Origin: Adiantum capillus-veneris
Taxonomy: Eukaryota; Streptophyta; Polypodiopsida; Polypodiales; Pteridaceae
Reading direction: 5' to 3'
Assembly (NCBI GenBank): GCA_014529385.2
Contig: CM043950.1
Span: 83,398,843-83,462,842, forward strand
Length of the DNA: 64,000 nt
Shown here: positions 1 to 11,247 of the stretch, piece after piece
Position numbering within the stretch: the stretch's first letter is position 1
Layout of the letters: each line of letters starts with the position of its first letter
Notes under the pieces: generated by a model
What the model was told of the DNA's origin: nothing
The model's database searches: none
Seen by the model: the letters and a program-made list of their open reading frames with translations, nothing else
Made by a program: the position numbers and the translations under genes

Positions 1-1
1 G

Positions 2-2398
2 GTGAGGTACTTAAGTAGATTCATACATCTACTATCACAACTTGTTCTACCACTGCAACAACTCACTCAAAGATCAACTTTCACTTGGGACGAGGAAAGC
101 GAACATCACTACAACGAGGTAAAGGAGGTCTTAGCCACTCTGCCAACTATCTCACCACCTAAGTGGGATGAAAAATTCTATGTCACCTCAAGTGTTGGTG
201 ATGACTCATTGGGGGATGTGCTACTCCAAAAGGATACGACGACATCTTTCATGAGGCCAATCTACTTCTCTAGTCGAATGATGACAGCAGGAGAGAAAGG
301 TTTCACCCATGTGGAACACTTAGTCCTAGCTCTTAGATTTGCAACTACAAAGTTTAGGTCATATTTGTTGCCTCAGCAATTTGTGATTCTAACCACGGAT
401 GAAATATTTCCCTATGTTGTACAACACATGGATGTGTCTGCTGAAATTACTAAATGGCTAGTTCATCTGCAAGAGTTTGACTACACGGTACAGGTAGAAA
501 GCACGACAAGGGCAAGTTTGGGGGGACTCATGACCTACCAAGTCTTTGAAAGGAAGGAGAAGCAATCTAAGGAAGGAGAAGTCCGATTACCTCCAGTACC
601 ACCGATGGTAGAAGGACCATACTCTCTCTACTTTGATGGAGCCTACAAGCGAGCGTCCGACAAAGCAGCTGCAGGCATAGTGGTCTTTGATGACAAAGGG
701 ACAAAGGTATTTTCGGTGGGCCAATTGTTAGATTCACATTCTAGCAATGAAGCTGAGTATGCAGCACTAATCAAGGGTCTACAATGGTGCGTCTCGCAAG
801 GTGTACAACGCCTTAATGTATTTGGGGATGCTCTACTTCTGGTAAGGCAAGTAAATGGAGCATGGACATGCAAGAATCCTAGTTTAAGGACTCACTTAAG
901 TGGTGTAAAAACCTTGTTGGGTAAGTTTGAAGAAGTTCAAATACACTTTATCCCAAGGGCTCAAAACCAAGAAGCAGATGCCCTAGCAAGTGAAAGACTA
1001 CAGGAAGTGGTGGTTGGATCAATAAAACTAAAGCTCCATCTATTTCAAGGAAGTGATGCCTTGCCTGACATCATACATTTTTTGGAAACAGGGGAATGCC
1101 CATCAGATTTAACAAAGGGACAGAAGCAATGGGTGACGCGGAAGGCCACAAGGTATCGACTCATCAATGACGGTTTGTACTGTAAGGGTAAGGACCAAAT
1201 ACTCAGGAAGGTCCCTCTCTCTCAGGAAATCACGAGAGTAATTGCTAGCTGTCACGACGGGGTTTGTGGTGGTCACTTTTCCCTAGACATAACAAGTAGG
1301 AAAATCTTGCAGGCAGGCTTCATATGGCCTAGCCTCAACCGTGATGTACACCACTGGTGCAAAACATGTAAGTTGTGTCAAAAGGCCGGTACTAGGTCAC
1401 TTATGCCTGAACCACAGACACCTATTCTCTCATATGGCCCATTTGAAAAATGGGGTATCGATGCCATTGGGCCATTACCTAGGGCCAACTCAGGAAAATT
1501 CTACATTATCATGGGGGTCGACTACATGACTAGATGGGCAGAGGCTATAGCCACCACTAGAATCACAGTGGTAGAGGTAGCTAAATTTATCTACGAGCAC
1601 ATATGCTGTAGGTTTGGCACACCTTTAGAGATCATCTCTGATAGAGGGCCAGGTTTCAGAGCAGACTTGGTAGGAGAATTAATGCAGAAACTGGGCATTA
1701 CAAGGAGGCACTCTTCACCATATTACCCTCGATGTAATGGCCTAGTTGAAAAGGTAAATGGAATGGTTTCTAAAATTATTACCAAGCAGGTAAACAATCA
1801 TCCTGGAGACTGGGATAAGTATCTAGTAACAGCTTTATGGGCCTATAGAACTTCATTTCGTACATCCTTGGGATTCACACCGTATCCTCTAGTATTTGGT
1901 AAGGAAGCAATCTTGCCCATTGAAGTGCAACTACAAAGTCTCAGAGTAATGGCAAGCCAGCTTCAACAGCCCAACATGCATTTGAGAGATCACATCATCA
2001 ACTTGGAAAGACTGCAGCTAGGGAGAGAAGAAGCAATAAATTATTATGCAGCACAAGCAGAGCATAGACGGCTTAGCTTTAACGAGCATCTCCGGAAAAA
2101 AGAATTGAAGAAAGGAATGTTGGTGCTCCGCTACGACAATCGCTTCGACACGCGCAAGGATAAGAAACTCCTACTCCGATGGGAAGGCCCTTTCATCATC
2201 AGGAAAAAGTATGCCAATGGAAGCTACCAGCTTATGGAGGCTGATGGAAAACTTCATAAAACCAGGGTAAATGGTTGGCGACTTAAACCTTATTTTCTTC
2301 GATTTGACCAGGCTCCACCTATTGACATTCCAGATGAGGGCACACCATCAGCCGCCACCTCCGACGATAATGATCAAACAGATGAGCTAGAGACATGA
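2..2398 (+). CDS. Pol polyprotein, 3' part (RT end, two RNase H domains, integrase), 5'-partial
   Basis: Open from the window edge, 798 codons, no internal stop; residue numbers count from base 2, and no start codon is implied. It would copy element RNA into DNA and integrate it. Residues 1-30 are the RT connection. A Ty3-type RNase H at about 55-185 has lost its first catalytic Asp (reads YVTSSVG). A complete archaeal-type RNase H follows at about 205-335 with D212, E252, D276 and D326. The integrase zinc domain (two His, then CKTCKLC) is at about 415-465. The integrase core has D487, D547 and E583, spaced D,D(35)E. The C-terminus contains a GPF motif (WEGPFII) and RVNGWRLKPYF near the end. 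The intact frame suggests a fairly young copy. Confidence 0.9.
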   Translation: MRYLSRFIHLLSQLVLPLQQLTQRSTFTWDEESEHHYNEVKEVLATLPTISPPKWDEKFYVTSSVGDDSLGDVLLQKDTTTSFMRPIYFSSRMMTAGEKGFTHVEHLVLALRFATTKFRSYLLPQQFVILTTDEIFPYVVQHMDVSAEITKWLVHLQEFDYTVQVESTTRASLGGLMTYQVFERKEKQSKEGEVRLPPVPPMVEGPYSLYFDGAYKRASDKAAAGIVVFDDKGTKVFSVGQLLDSHSSNEAEYAALIKGLQWCVSQGVQRLNVFGDALLLVRQVNGAWTCKNPSLRTHLSGVKTLLGKFEEVQIHFIPRAQNQEADALASERLQEVVVGSIKLKLHLFQGSDALPDIIHFLETGECPSDLTKGQKQWVTRKATRYRLINDGLYCKGKDQILRKVPLSQEITRVIASCHDGVCGGHFSLDITSRKILQAGFIWPSLNRDVHHWCKTCKLCQKAGTRSLMPEPQTPILSYGPFEKWGIDAIGPLPRANSGKFYIIMGVDYMTRWAEAIATTRITVVEVAKFIYEHICCRFGTPLEIISDRGPGFRADLVGELMQKLGITRRHSSPYYPRCNGLVEKVNGMVSKIITKQVNNHPGDWDKYLVTALWAYRTSFRTSLGFTPYPLVFGKEAILPIEVQLQSLRVMASQLQQPNMHLRDHIINLERLQLGREEAINYYAAQAEHRRLSFNEHLRKKELKKGMLVLRYDNRFDTRKDKKLLLRWEGPFIIRKKYANGSYQLMEADGKLHKTRVNGWRLKPYFLRFDQAPPIDIPDEGTPSAATSDDNDQTDELET

Positions 2399-2410
2399 AT
2401 GCCTCTAGCC

Positions 2411-2423
2411 AAAAGGGGAGGGC
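2411..2423 (+). other. Polypurine tract of element A
   Basis: AAAAGGGGAGGG lies just after the pol stop and 4 bases before the LTR TG. This is the expected plus-strand primer. The equivalent block in element C (27211-27222, minus strand) is nearly the same. Confidence 0.75.
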
Positions 2424-2426
2424 TAA

Positions 2427-3968
2427 TGATGGGGGCTTTTCACAAGCCTAGCTCCCATACCCCTCTTCTCTCGTCCCCACCCCATGAAAACCCCCTCTTA
2501 GGGAGGGAGTGATAAAAAGCATTGGAAAAAAGTAAGGAAAAAATAAAGTATGATTATGTAATTATATAAGAAAGGTAAAATAGGCCACGTCATGCCTGCG
2601 GGGTAGCCCATCCCCACCTTGCCTCCTTTTTCTTCACTGTTGCCCCGTCGGGTGTCCCTTTTCCTCTCCTCCACTCAAAAGGTCAACCCCCTCTCTCTTC
2701 CCCTTGTCCTTTCTCCTTTCTCTCTCCCCTCAAGCTACCCCACCTCTCACCAATAATGCATTATAACTCACCAATAATGCACCCTAACTCACATGCAACT
2801 TACCCTATCTTCCAAAATAGTATACCCCACCACCTCTTTCTCTCTCCTATCATATCCCATGACCCAAATACCCCCCTCTCTCTCTAAAGGGCGCCATGTC
2901 TCTTGTCTTGTAGCTAAATAACCTCCCCCACACTCACACACACTCAGTTTCACTGAAAAAGGTGCCCACAGACCCATCCCCACCCTGTGGTTACTTGATT
3001 TTTCTTGTGTTCACACACATCTGCACACAGATTCACCTCTGAACACACTCCCCTCTCTCCCCTCTTGTAATTACTTTATTCTCCATGTCACCTCTCACTT
3101 TTTTTTTCATCAACCCATCTCTCTCTCTTAGTCTCTCTCTCATGAGACTGCTATTCTGGCACATATACACACAGCCAGACAAGTGGGGCCCACAGTCACA
3201 TGGCCTATGTAGATAATGATTTCTTCATTTCTAAATTCTAGAATTTCTCCCCCCTCCTCCCCTATATAAAGAGGGGTCACCATCACACTAAAGACACACA
3301 CAACATCACCAAAGAACACACTATGCACTGTGTGTGCCTAGTGCACACACACACACACCCACACCATCACCATCACCGCAATCACCATGCTTGTCTTGGG
3401 CATGACCTCTACACCCTTGGCTATGGAAGATGAAGGGCAACTAAATGAAGAATGATGGCCATAATCCTCGTGCGAGTTTTCACCATCAACTCCCACCTAT
3501 CTGCCATGTGCTCTACCACTCTCTCTCTTCTCATTCACCTACCCTATGCTCCCCATTTCATCGCCTAATTCTCTAAATAAAGCTTGAGGTTTTGTGAGTA
3601 TGTTTTCTTGAAATTTTTTGCCCATGTGAGGTGTCTGGAATCGCCACCTAGTCTTGTGTTTTGGAGTGAGCTTGTGTATGTGTGAAGGGTGTGCGGATTC
3701 GCCATCCTTTTGTGGTGCCTAAGTACTAAGCCGCTATACTCTCTCTCTCTCTCACTTGATCTCATGCCCTTTCCTCTTCAACATTACTCCCAAGCATCCA
3801 TCTCTCTTGGATGAAAACTTTGTTATGGTGGTGTGTTGTTTGCGTCCTAGCCGCTGAAGCTAGGTGGTGCCCCCTGTTTGCTTTACCATGACAGGCTTGA
3901 GGCGCTCCATTCGATCCCCCGGTGTTTTAGAGGCCGTCGGGGGTTCGGGGTTCACTTTGCTCCCGTCA
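2427..3968 (+). repeat. 3' LTR of element A (about 1.54 kb)
   Basis: It starts TGATGGGGGC after the polypurine tract and is judged to end at ...CCCGTCA by comparison with the 3' end of the element C LTR, which shares a block of about 130 bp (GCGTCCTAGCCGC, GGTGGTGCCCC, TTTAGAGGCCGTCGGGG). It is pyrimidine-rich with CT and CA microsatellites. A TATA box (TATATAAA) is at 3263-3270 and a polyadenylation-type AATAAA at 3576-3581, giving a plausible U3-R-U5 layout. The right boundary is an inference because the 5' LTR is outside the window. Confidence 0.7.
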
Positions 3969-5263
3969 GCATCACTTCGTGCTTTGTCGACTCTGAAATC
4001 ACTGATTTCTGTGACTAGATGGCATGTGGAGTTGGTTAGTCACTTTTGAAGCTATAGACTTGTTCGCTACATAGTCCTGAGGCTACCCATCCAGTTTTGG
4101 CCCATTTGGAGTCAGTTTGACTTCATATGTCAAATTTGATGCTTTGTAGCCTTCGAGTTGTTTTCTGTTGTTCGAGAGCTTGATTTGGTTGTTTTCATGA
4201 AACCATCCATGTACATTGTGTATAGACCCAGTCTATAGGGTGTCTGTGGGGTCAGAATCCAATTCTAGCTTCTGGTAAAAACCTAGATTTTCTACTTGAG
4301 ACCCCCCTGAACCCTGCCAAATTGTCATCTGGTCATATAGAAGTGTTCTATTATATAGGGGCATGCTACAGTTCAAGTCTCGTCCAATTTGGTTGAGTTG
4401 ACATGCCGCTAAGGTCAATTTTTGGTCGTAGGACTTTGTGCACTGCTCCGTTTCTAATGTTTTCTCCTTGAGCCTAGACTTGCTACCAACCATGTAGAAT
4501 TGATATTTGATAAGCTTAGAGCTTACCCCTCATGTCTCGTGTGAGACGGCACTGTAAACGAGCGATTGTGGACTCTGGAAATCGCGCGCGAAGAAGGTCA
4601 AGGGATCTCTTCTCCAAGGGCAACTAGTGGAAATGAGGTGATTTTGGGCTACCTTGGATATCTATACTCAGACTTCCCAAACTATTTGTCCTAAATTCCC
4701 CTATTCCCCTCAGACTCAAAAATCTCCTCCATCGGATTCCGGTAGCTCATTTTGTAAGAATTTGCGAAAGTAGGTCTTGGCAGCTTAATTTAGGCTTCCC
4801 ACGTCTATCTGTCAATTCGATTGAAATTTTATGTGCATGTCCGTCTTGTCCTTCTGATCATCAACGTACCTTCAATTTTTCCATCTAAGCTCATCTGTTA
4901 CTTAATTAATTTTTGATCTGTTTATTGAAAAAATAAAAGAAAACAACAAAACGCGCTAAAGAAGCAAAGTAAAAATCCAATAATTTAAAAAATCCATGAA
5001 AAAACTCAGCTTTTTATTATTTTTTGGTGGATTTCTCTATTTTTAAGTCCCAATATCAACAAAACTGATGAAAATTAATCAAAAAGACCATTTTTCTTAT
5101 GATTTTCTAAAAGTATATACACTATTTATACTCATTGGGGAGATGTTATCAGTTAAATTTCCCCTGTTAATGACTTGTTAAGGGCATTATTAGGTCATTC
5201 TACAAAAAATCACATGTTAACATCAAACTTTTTCCTCCTTCTTCAAACATTGCCCTTAATTAC
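3969..5263. other. Non-coding stretch, unassigned
   Basis: No protein similarity or clear repeat was recognised. The part from 4900 to 5130 is AT-rich. On the minus strand, just beyond the F coding remnants, there is a purine-rich run (about 5226-5245) and a TATAAATA at about 5119-5126. This could be the polypurine tract and 3' LTR of element F, but the sequence does not visibly match F's presumed 5' LTR, so I do not call it. Confidence 0.4.
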
Positions 5264-6400
5264 TTAGTTCCCTTCCACCACTCCTAAATGGCATACTCCG
5301 GGACGACTGTGTGCATGGATTGAACAATTGTGTCTATGCATAACCTTGGTTGGCTCTATCATGCTTTGAAGACCAATGCAATTAAAACCATTATGTTGTG
5401 CAAGAGTTGGGTCTTGAGTAATTAACTCAAGGGTTTTTGATGTTGAGGTTTTCTTTTGATGTCTCCCAAAGAGCAATTCTTGTAGGTTGAGTGATCTTTG
5501 CTTTATTGTATTGTCAGGATGCTTTGGCATGCTGGTTTCTTGAGTTGTCAGTATCAATAATAATGGTTGTTGAGCTGTAACTCGCCATTGGTATCTTGGT
5601 TTGCCTTGGTACAAATGTTGTGGTTGAGTTTTTTGAGACTTAACCCTCCACTGCTTCATCAGTTTTACAGTTGGTGGAGAAGATAAGTGCTCCTTTTTTT
5701 TCAAAATCCATTTTGTTTTAGGTTCCCTGCTCAAAGATGCTCCTCTATGTGTTTGGAACCTTGGAACCATCTTTGGTACAGTAGATGATGTTTTGGGCAC
5801 CCAAATTTGGATCAGCTTGTCCTTAAGCTGTGCTTTTGGTACCCAAATTTGCTTGACTCCTTGCATGCTACTTGTAGCATTTTCTTGTCTATAGGATGGA
5901 GAAGATTGAATGCTGCATGGTTTGTTCTATTGGTTACCTCCTTTCCATTCCTCTTTTCTTGGTGCAATTGGAACAATGAGTTGTCCGCCTTTAGGTGATA
6001 GCTTGAGCTGATTGATATCCCAATCTGGTACTACCTTGTATGTCCGCATCCATGAGATTCCAAGAATCATTATCTCATCCATGTGTTCATCTGATAAGCA
6101 TACAAATTGATGAGGACATGAACATCCATGTACTATCACATTTAAGTTGACTACTCCCAATGTCGGTGTTGGATTCTTGTGGCATCCTTTAATAGTCGAT
6201 ATTCCTGCTGTCAAGAACTGACTTGTTGCTTTCTTGTACGTGGAATAACTGACTGCATTTACTCGAGTTCTTGTATCGACCAATGCATTTGTGCTATGAT
6301 TGTTCAGCTATACTTTGCTGCAAAGGTCCATTCCATCTAACCATTCATCATCTGTTGACACTGCTTCTTTCTGTAATCCCATAGTCGGTCATCTAGTTGC
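5264..6400 (-). pseudogene. Second protease-like domain plus W-V-P-K motif region downstream of integrase (element F)
   Basis: Two overlapping minus-strand blocks follow the F integrase. The first (6400-5927) looks like a retroviral-type aspartic protease. It has ALVDTRT, where DTG would be expected, and later EIMILGISWM followed by a DW and G-LIVPI pattern typical of gypsy proteases. The second (5866-5264) is basic and contains IWVPKAQLKD and IWVPKTSST, then weaker KWILKKK and QWRVK copies. The same W-V/I-P-K motif recurs four times near the C-terminus of the element E Gag-protease. The function of the motif is unknown. This may be an extra 3' ORF of F or the 3' end of a different Gag-protease element lying against F. 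Confidence 0.5.
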
Positions 6401-6495
6401 AGAGTGTTGATGGGAATAGGTATTTGTTGATTTTTGAGAGCGGCTTTCCTTTTGAGTACTCAAAGCCAAGCTTCCTCTTGCGCTTCATCAATGAT

Positions 6496-7440
6496 CTACT
6501 GTTGTTTTATCTTTCTTTGTTTTGTTGTATGCATCTTTTCTAGCAATTCATTGGTTAGTGGTAAATTGTACTTCTTCAAACGACATCCACTAATCCAATT
6601 AGCCATTGATTCACCATCTAGGGTTGTAAACTTAACTGCTCCACTTGGGGATACATCTTCAATGATAAACGGTTCGTTTCCCTTTTTCTTAAACTTGGGA
6701 AGGTGTTGCTTAAGGGAATAGACTAAAACTAAGTTACCTTTTTTGAAGAATTTTGTAACTAGATGGGAATCAAAATACTGTTTTGGTTTTCTCTTTTGTG
6801 CATAGATATCAGTTACAGCAGTGAGCCTTTGCTCATCAATATTTTCTAGATCTTCAAGCCTCTCTAATAATTCATGTCCAGTCCATTCAAGATACTTAGC
6901 TACCCTTAATGTTGGCAATAGAAATTCTATCGGCAATATGGCATCAACACCATAAACAAGGTTAAAGGGTGTAGCATTTAAAGTTGTTCTAAATGAAACT
7001 CGATAAGCCCATAGAGCAGCATGGAGGTTCATTTTCCAATCTGTCCGTCATGAACTAACCACTTTAGTCAATATTGAGCTAAGAATTTTATTCATATGCT
7101 CAGCTTGTTCATTTTCTTGTAGGTGATAGGGAGCAGATTTGTTATGGATGACCATAAATTCATTGAATTGATACTCAATTACCTCATTGAGGAATTGAGT
7201 CCCCCTATCACTAACAATTTCTATTGGCATTCCATATCTTGTGAACACATACTCATATAAGAATGTGAGTGTGGTTCTGGCATCATTCTTTTGATTTTCT
7301 TTAGCATCGGCCCACTTGGTCAAATAATCCGTAGCTACAATAATATAATGAGCGTGGATTCTATAAGAGGTGGCTGTATTGGCCCAACAAAGTCTATACT
7401 CCATTTTGCAGCCCTATCATTGGTCTTAAGGGCATGCTAT
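6496..7440 (-). pseudogene. Integrase core and C-terminal domain (element F)
   Basis: 7404-7048 carries the integrase core with ATDYLTKWAD, IVSDRGTQF (second catalytic Asp) and the region of the catalytic Glu, reading ENEQAEHMNK where NGQAE is usual. 7032-6496 continues with LWAYRVSFRTT, FNLVYGVDAILPIE and the C-terminal fold. The two blocks are in different frames and the region around the first Asp is also frame-shifted. It would have inserted the cDNA into the host chromosome; it is inactive now. Confidence 0.8.
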
Positions 7441-8189
7441 CTACACGGGTTGGCAATTTTGCTCGTTGACATGCATCACATCTTCAAACATATTCCTTGG
7501 CATCTAGAAAAAGTGGTTGCCACCATATGCCTGCTATTAAGATTGCTCTTGTCGTGGTCTCACTAGAAACGTGGCCTCCGGCTAATCCAGCATGTGCTTG
7601 TTCTATAATGGGAATATATATGTCTTCATTTGCACAAAGACACAGATGTTGATCTTTTCCTCTCTGATACAATTGGTTTCCAGTAAGAGTATAGTCTCTT
7701 GCTTCAGTTTCAATTTCTCTTTGACGGGGTTTACTCATATCCTCAAGAAATGTTCGACTTAATAAGTAAGTAACTAGAGAGTCACTCCACTTAGGAACAA
7801 GTGATATTTGGAACAATGTCATGTGAGGTATGGGTGCCTGTTTTTGACATTGAGGACATTGTTTTACAAATGAGTAAACATCCCTCCTTACAGTTGGCCG
7901 AAATACTCCAAGCCTCAATATCCTTTGCATAGTTTGGTCTTCCGCAAAGTGAAGTCCTACCTAGTATGGTAATTTGTGCTTGACTTAGGTATTGGGTTTT
8001 CTCTTCAGGATTAATGCATAAAAGCAATATTCCATCTTGATTTCTTTTGTAGAATCTTCCAGCTTGTAATTGATACATAGCCAATTGCTCAATTAATCCA
8101 GTTGTAGCAGGAAGTGGTATTTGCAAATCCACTTGAGCTATGGTCATCAATGATATCGTGTTTTCCGACCATCGAGGTATCATTTCCAC
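7430..8189 (-). pseudogene. Duplicated integrase zinc-binding (HHCC) module (element F)
   Basis: Between RNase H and the integrase core there are two successive copies of the pre-integrase unit. Copy 1 (about 8170-7840) starts PRWSENTISLM, passes FYKRNQDGILLLC, has two His separated by a stop, and ends RRDVYSFVKQCPQCQK. Copy 2 (about 7810-7430) starts PKWSDSLVTYLL, passes LYQRGKDQHLCLC and AHAGLAGGHV, and ends EYV, a stop, then RCDACQR. Both therefore contain the two His and the CxxC of the zinc fold. One copy is normal for Ty3/gypsy integrases. Copy 1 has one frameshift and one stop; copy 2 has one stop. Confidence 0.7.
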
Positions 8190-9650
8190 ATGAAGAACAG
8201 ATATGCATCTAGTAGATCATCGTCTACTCCCTTAGGTGGTTCTCCTAAAACAATCCTTGATAAATGATCTTCTCTTTGATGAGTGGTGCCCTTTTTCACA
8301 ACTTCAGGGAAATCAAATTCCAAAATAATAATGAACCATCTCACTATTCTTCCTGTGTTGCATGGTTTGTTGACCAAGTACAATAAGGCTTTGTGGTCCA
8401 CATAGAACACAAATTTGTTAGCTAATAGGTAATGTTTATACCTTTTTATGGCATAGATCATTCCTAATCCTTCCCTTTTGGTGGTTGTATAATTTTTCTC
8501 TCCCATATTCAACTGTCTACTCGCATAAGAAATAGGAAAATCAATTTTCCCGTCGCTTGGTTGAGCTAAGATACATCCAATGGAAAAATTGGAATCATCA
8601 ACATGTATGTGGAATATCTTATTCCAATCTGGTGCTTTTAGTATTTGAGCTAAAGTGAGAGCTTGCTTAAACTTCATAAAGGATTCTTCACACTCATCAA
8701 TCCATTCAAAGTGTGTAATCATGCTATACATGGGTTTTGCAACTATAGCGTACATGTAAATGAATCGTATGTAATATCCACAATGTCGCATGAAAGCTTA
8801 AACCCCTTTGAGTGTTGTCGGTCTAGGCAAATCAGCAATAACATGAATTTTATCCATATCAGTAGCTATGCCATTTTTAGACACTATATGTCCAAGAATT
8901 TTCCCTTGTCTACCCATAATTGTGAACTTTTCAGGATTTAAGCAAATCCTATAAAGTCTACATTTTTTGAATACCTTTTTGAGGTGTTCAAAATGATCAG
9001 CTTGGATTGATGAATGTACACATAAATCATCCATATATACTTCCAAGAAATTCCAAAGATATTCTTTAAAATCATGGCTCATTAATCTTTGAAAGGTGGC
9101 CGGAGCATTAGTTAACCCAAAAGGCATAACCCAATAGGCAAAAATACCCCATTCATTTGTGCAAAGGCAGTTTTATGATGATCTTTAGGGTCAACCAAAA
9201 GTTGATTGTATCCCAAAAATCCATCCAAAAAGTTGTAAGATCCTTTTGTTGCAACTCATTCTAAAACATGCTCAGTGATTGGAAGAGAAAAGTTGTCTCT
9301 AATGGTAGCTGCATACACTTTCTTGAGATTGACACACACTCTTAACTTTCCATTTTTCTTGTGTATCACCACAATTGGAGACACCCAATCTGTGTGTTCA
9401 ATTTCATAAATGAATTCGTCCTCCTTTAGATTTTCTATCTCTTCTTTGATCTTTCTGACAAATGTCTCATTATAAGTGTATGGCCTTTGTCTACTTGGTT
9501 TCACATCATCTCTCATCGGTATGGTATATTGACACATTTTTGGATCAACACCCTTCAGATTTTTATAAGACCAAGCAAAGATATCTTGATATTCTTTTAG
9601 TAAGCTAAACAAAATCTCTTCTTCTTCTTCCGTCAAGTCGTTTTCAATGT
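8180..9650 (-). pseudogene. Reverse transcriptase and Ty3-type RNase H (element F)
   Basis: 9636-9256 has the start of RT (HTDWVSPIVVIHKKNGKLR, with a degenerate CVNLKKVYAAT). 9127-8798 has MPFGLTNAPATFQRL and the catalytic YMDD within EVYMDDLC. 8791-8180 has the connection and RNase H with IHVDDSNFSIGCIL, TTTKREGLGMIYAI and YVDHKALLYL, so the acidic residues are largely kept. A block between 9256 and 9127 is out of frame, and there is a stop near 8795. Non-functional. Confidence 0.85.
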
Positions 9651-10680
9651 AGGTAGGTCTAGGCTCTTCTCCTGGTTCGGCTAGATCTATCTTTTTTCCA
9701 TTTTTAGGTCCTTTATAGGACTCGCCCTGTTTCCATAGTTCCCTAACTGGCTGTTTGACTATGATTTTTTGGTCTTAGAGAGTATATTTCTTTTAATGGT
9801 ATGGAACACTCATTACATCTTTACCTTCTTCCTCAGTGGTTTTCATTTCAGTTGTATATATCTCCTTTACAGATTTCTTCAACTCTTGATACTTCTTTCT
9901 TCGTTCAACTCGTGTTATGGGTGAATCCTTGTCCTGGTAATTAAGTTGGAATTGAGTTTCCTTTCTCGTTTTTCTCGATGTTTTTTATATTTCTGTCTTT
10001 TTGTTTAAAGGATATCTACCAGTGATTTTGTCTTTGACACAATCATGTGCATCTATCTATAGACTAATGGCATAGGTCTAGATTTCAGGTTTTTTGTGTC
10101 TCTTTTTCTTCTATACCATTTCTGGCTTCTCGGTTTCTGGTTTGGAAAGTCAAAAAACTTTTCCTCCCCTCCCTTCATGAGTAGTTTAACTCTCACATGT
10201 TCTTTTTCTGACCCCAAATCACCTGAGGTAGCTGAATGTTCTTCTAACTCACTTGTTGCGTCATAGTAGAGGTCTGAAAAGAGTTGTTGAGCTTTAATTA
10301 AGTCCTTGGATTCTTGAATTGTTTCTTCAATGTGAAGGGTTGAGATAAATTGTATGGGAATTATGTCATAGCCATCCTCATTGCAAAATTGAGTAGGCAT
10401 ATACGTATTTACACATACACCCATTGTTGCTAAAATTTGAGTTCACATAAATGGCTCAAAAATATGCTCTGTAAAGGATTCGGGTACATAGGCTTCGTCA
10501 GTGCAATCCCTTTCTAAGATACATTCTTCTCGTTTTAAGCTCCCATTTTCTTAGGCTCCGTACATCCAAATAGGTGTATCTTTGTTCAACCAAGATGGGA
10601 GCTTAGTTTCAACCGAAGAGACTGAGTCAAATTCTTGTATGAGTGTTTTCATGACATCTCTATAAGTGAAATCTTTTAGA
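9651..10680 (-). pseudogene. Protease-to-RT linker region (element F)
   Basis: This region lies where gypsy polyproteins carry a poorly conserved linker. Readable minus-strand blocks include 10424-10053, with an acidic stretch followed by basic residues, and Lys/Glu-rich sequence at 9990-9800. No domain is recognised. Stops in all frames show decay. Confidence 0.5.
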
Positions 10681-11094
10681 TTAACCCTTGTTATTGATCC
10701 CACTTGCTTCAAGTACAGATAATTGTTTCCCCAAGATGATTTTGTAATTGAGTTTCTTTCCAAAGTCCACTATTGCAAAACTGTGGTTATAATCAATCGC
10801 AGAGGAATTAACTATCACTTTTTCAAGTAGTCCTAAGAGTCTTTTGATGTGTCCATTAGCCAATTGCAATATCATTCGAGTTTGTCTAATGGCTGGTTGC
10901 CCCAATGATTCCCATACTGCTTTCATGGCTATGGCTATGCCTACCCCACTATCCAGTATTGCCATTGTTTCTATATAATTATATCTCACTGGAAGGGCTG
11001 TGTTTCCTTCTTCCCCTTCGTAGTATTCTCCGACTTTGTTCATCTGAACAGATCGAATCTCTTTGTTATCCAATTCGTGTTTCAATTTTCTCAA
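10681..11094 (-). pseudogene. Aspartic protease (element F)
   Basis: The minus-strand block contains ETMAILDSGVGIAIAM, the active-site Asp-Ser-Gly loop, then MILQLANGHIKRLLGLLEKV, FAIVDFGKKLNYKIILGKQ and a hydrophobic strand. The equivalent element E protease has GILDGGAGVSIVT and MILGRPFM in the same order, so the two belong to one family. It would process the polyprotein in the particle. Flanking stops make it inactive. Confidence 0.75.
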
Positions 11095-11247
11095 TTTTTT
11101 TGCTATAAGCCCTATTATCCCAACCTTCTCTAGAGTTTTCTATAGATCATTCCATAGATATGGTCTAATTTTTAATAGTTCTCCTAAAGTAAGAGTGCAT
11201 TGAATGGGTGCAGACATGATTGAATGGATGTTGTCTACCTCTAGGGT

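Larger units (their letters stand above)
1..3968 (+). mobile_element. Element A: 3' part of a Tat-type Ty3/gypsy LTR retrotransposon
   Basis: The window opens inside the pol gene of an LTR retrotransposon and runs through its polypurine tract and 3' LTR. The domain order seen is end of RT, Ty3-type RNase H, a second archaeal-type RNase H, then integrase; that order is characteristic of the plant Tat lineage (Ogre and relatives). The 5' LTR, gag, protease and most of RT lie outside the window, so no target duplication can be tested. The five bases after the LTR are GCATC. The LTR and the bases after the pol stop are closely related to those of element C at 24801-27388. Confidence 0.9.

Noticed and set aside
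3140-4493. Short ORFs in and after the A LTR
   Set aside because: Short, low-complexity, no similarity to each other or to known domains.
5100-5260. Polypurine tract and 3' LTR start of F
   Set aside because: Purine run and TATA-like motif are present, but no match to the presumed 5' LTR was seen.
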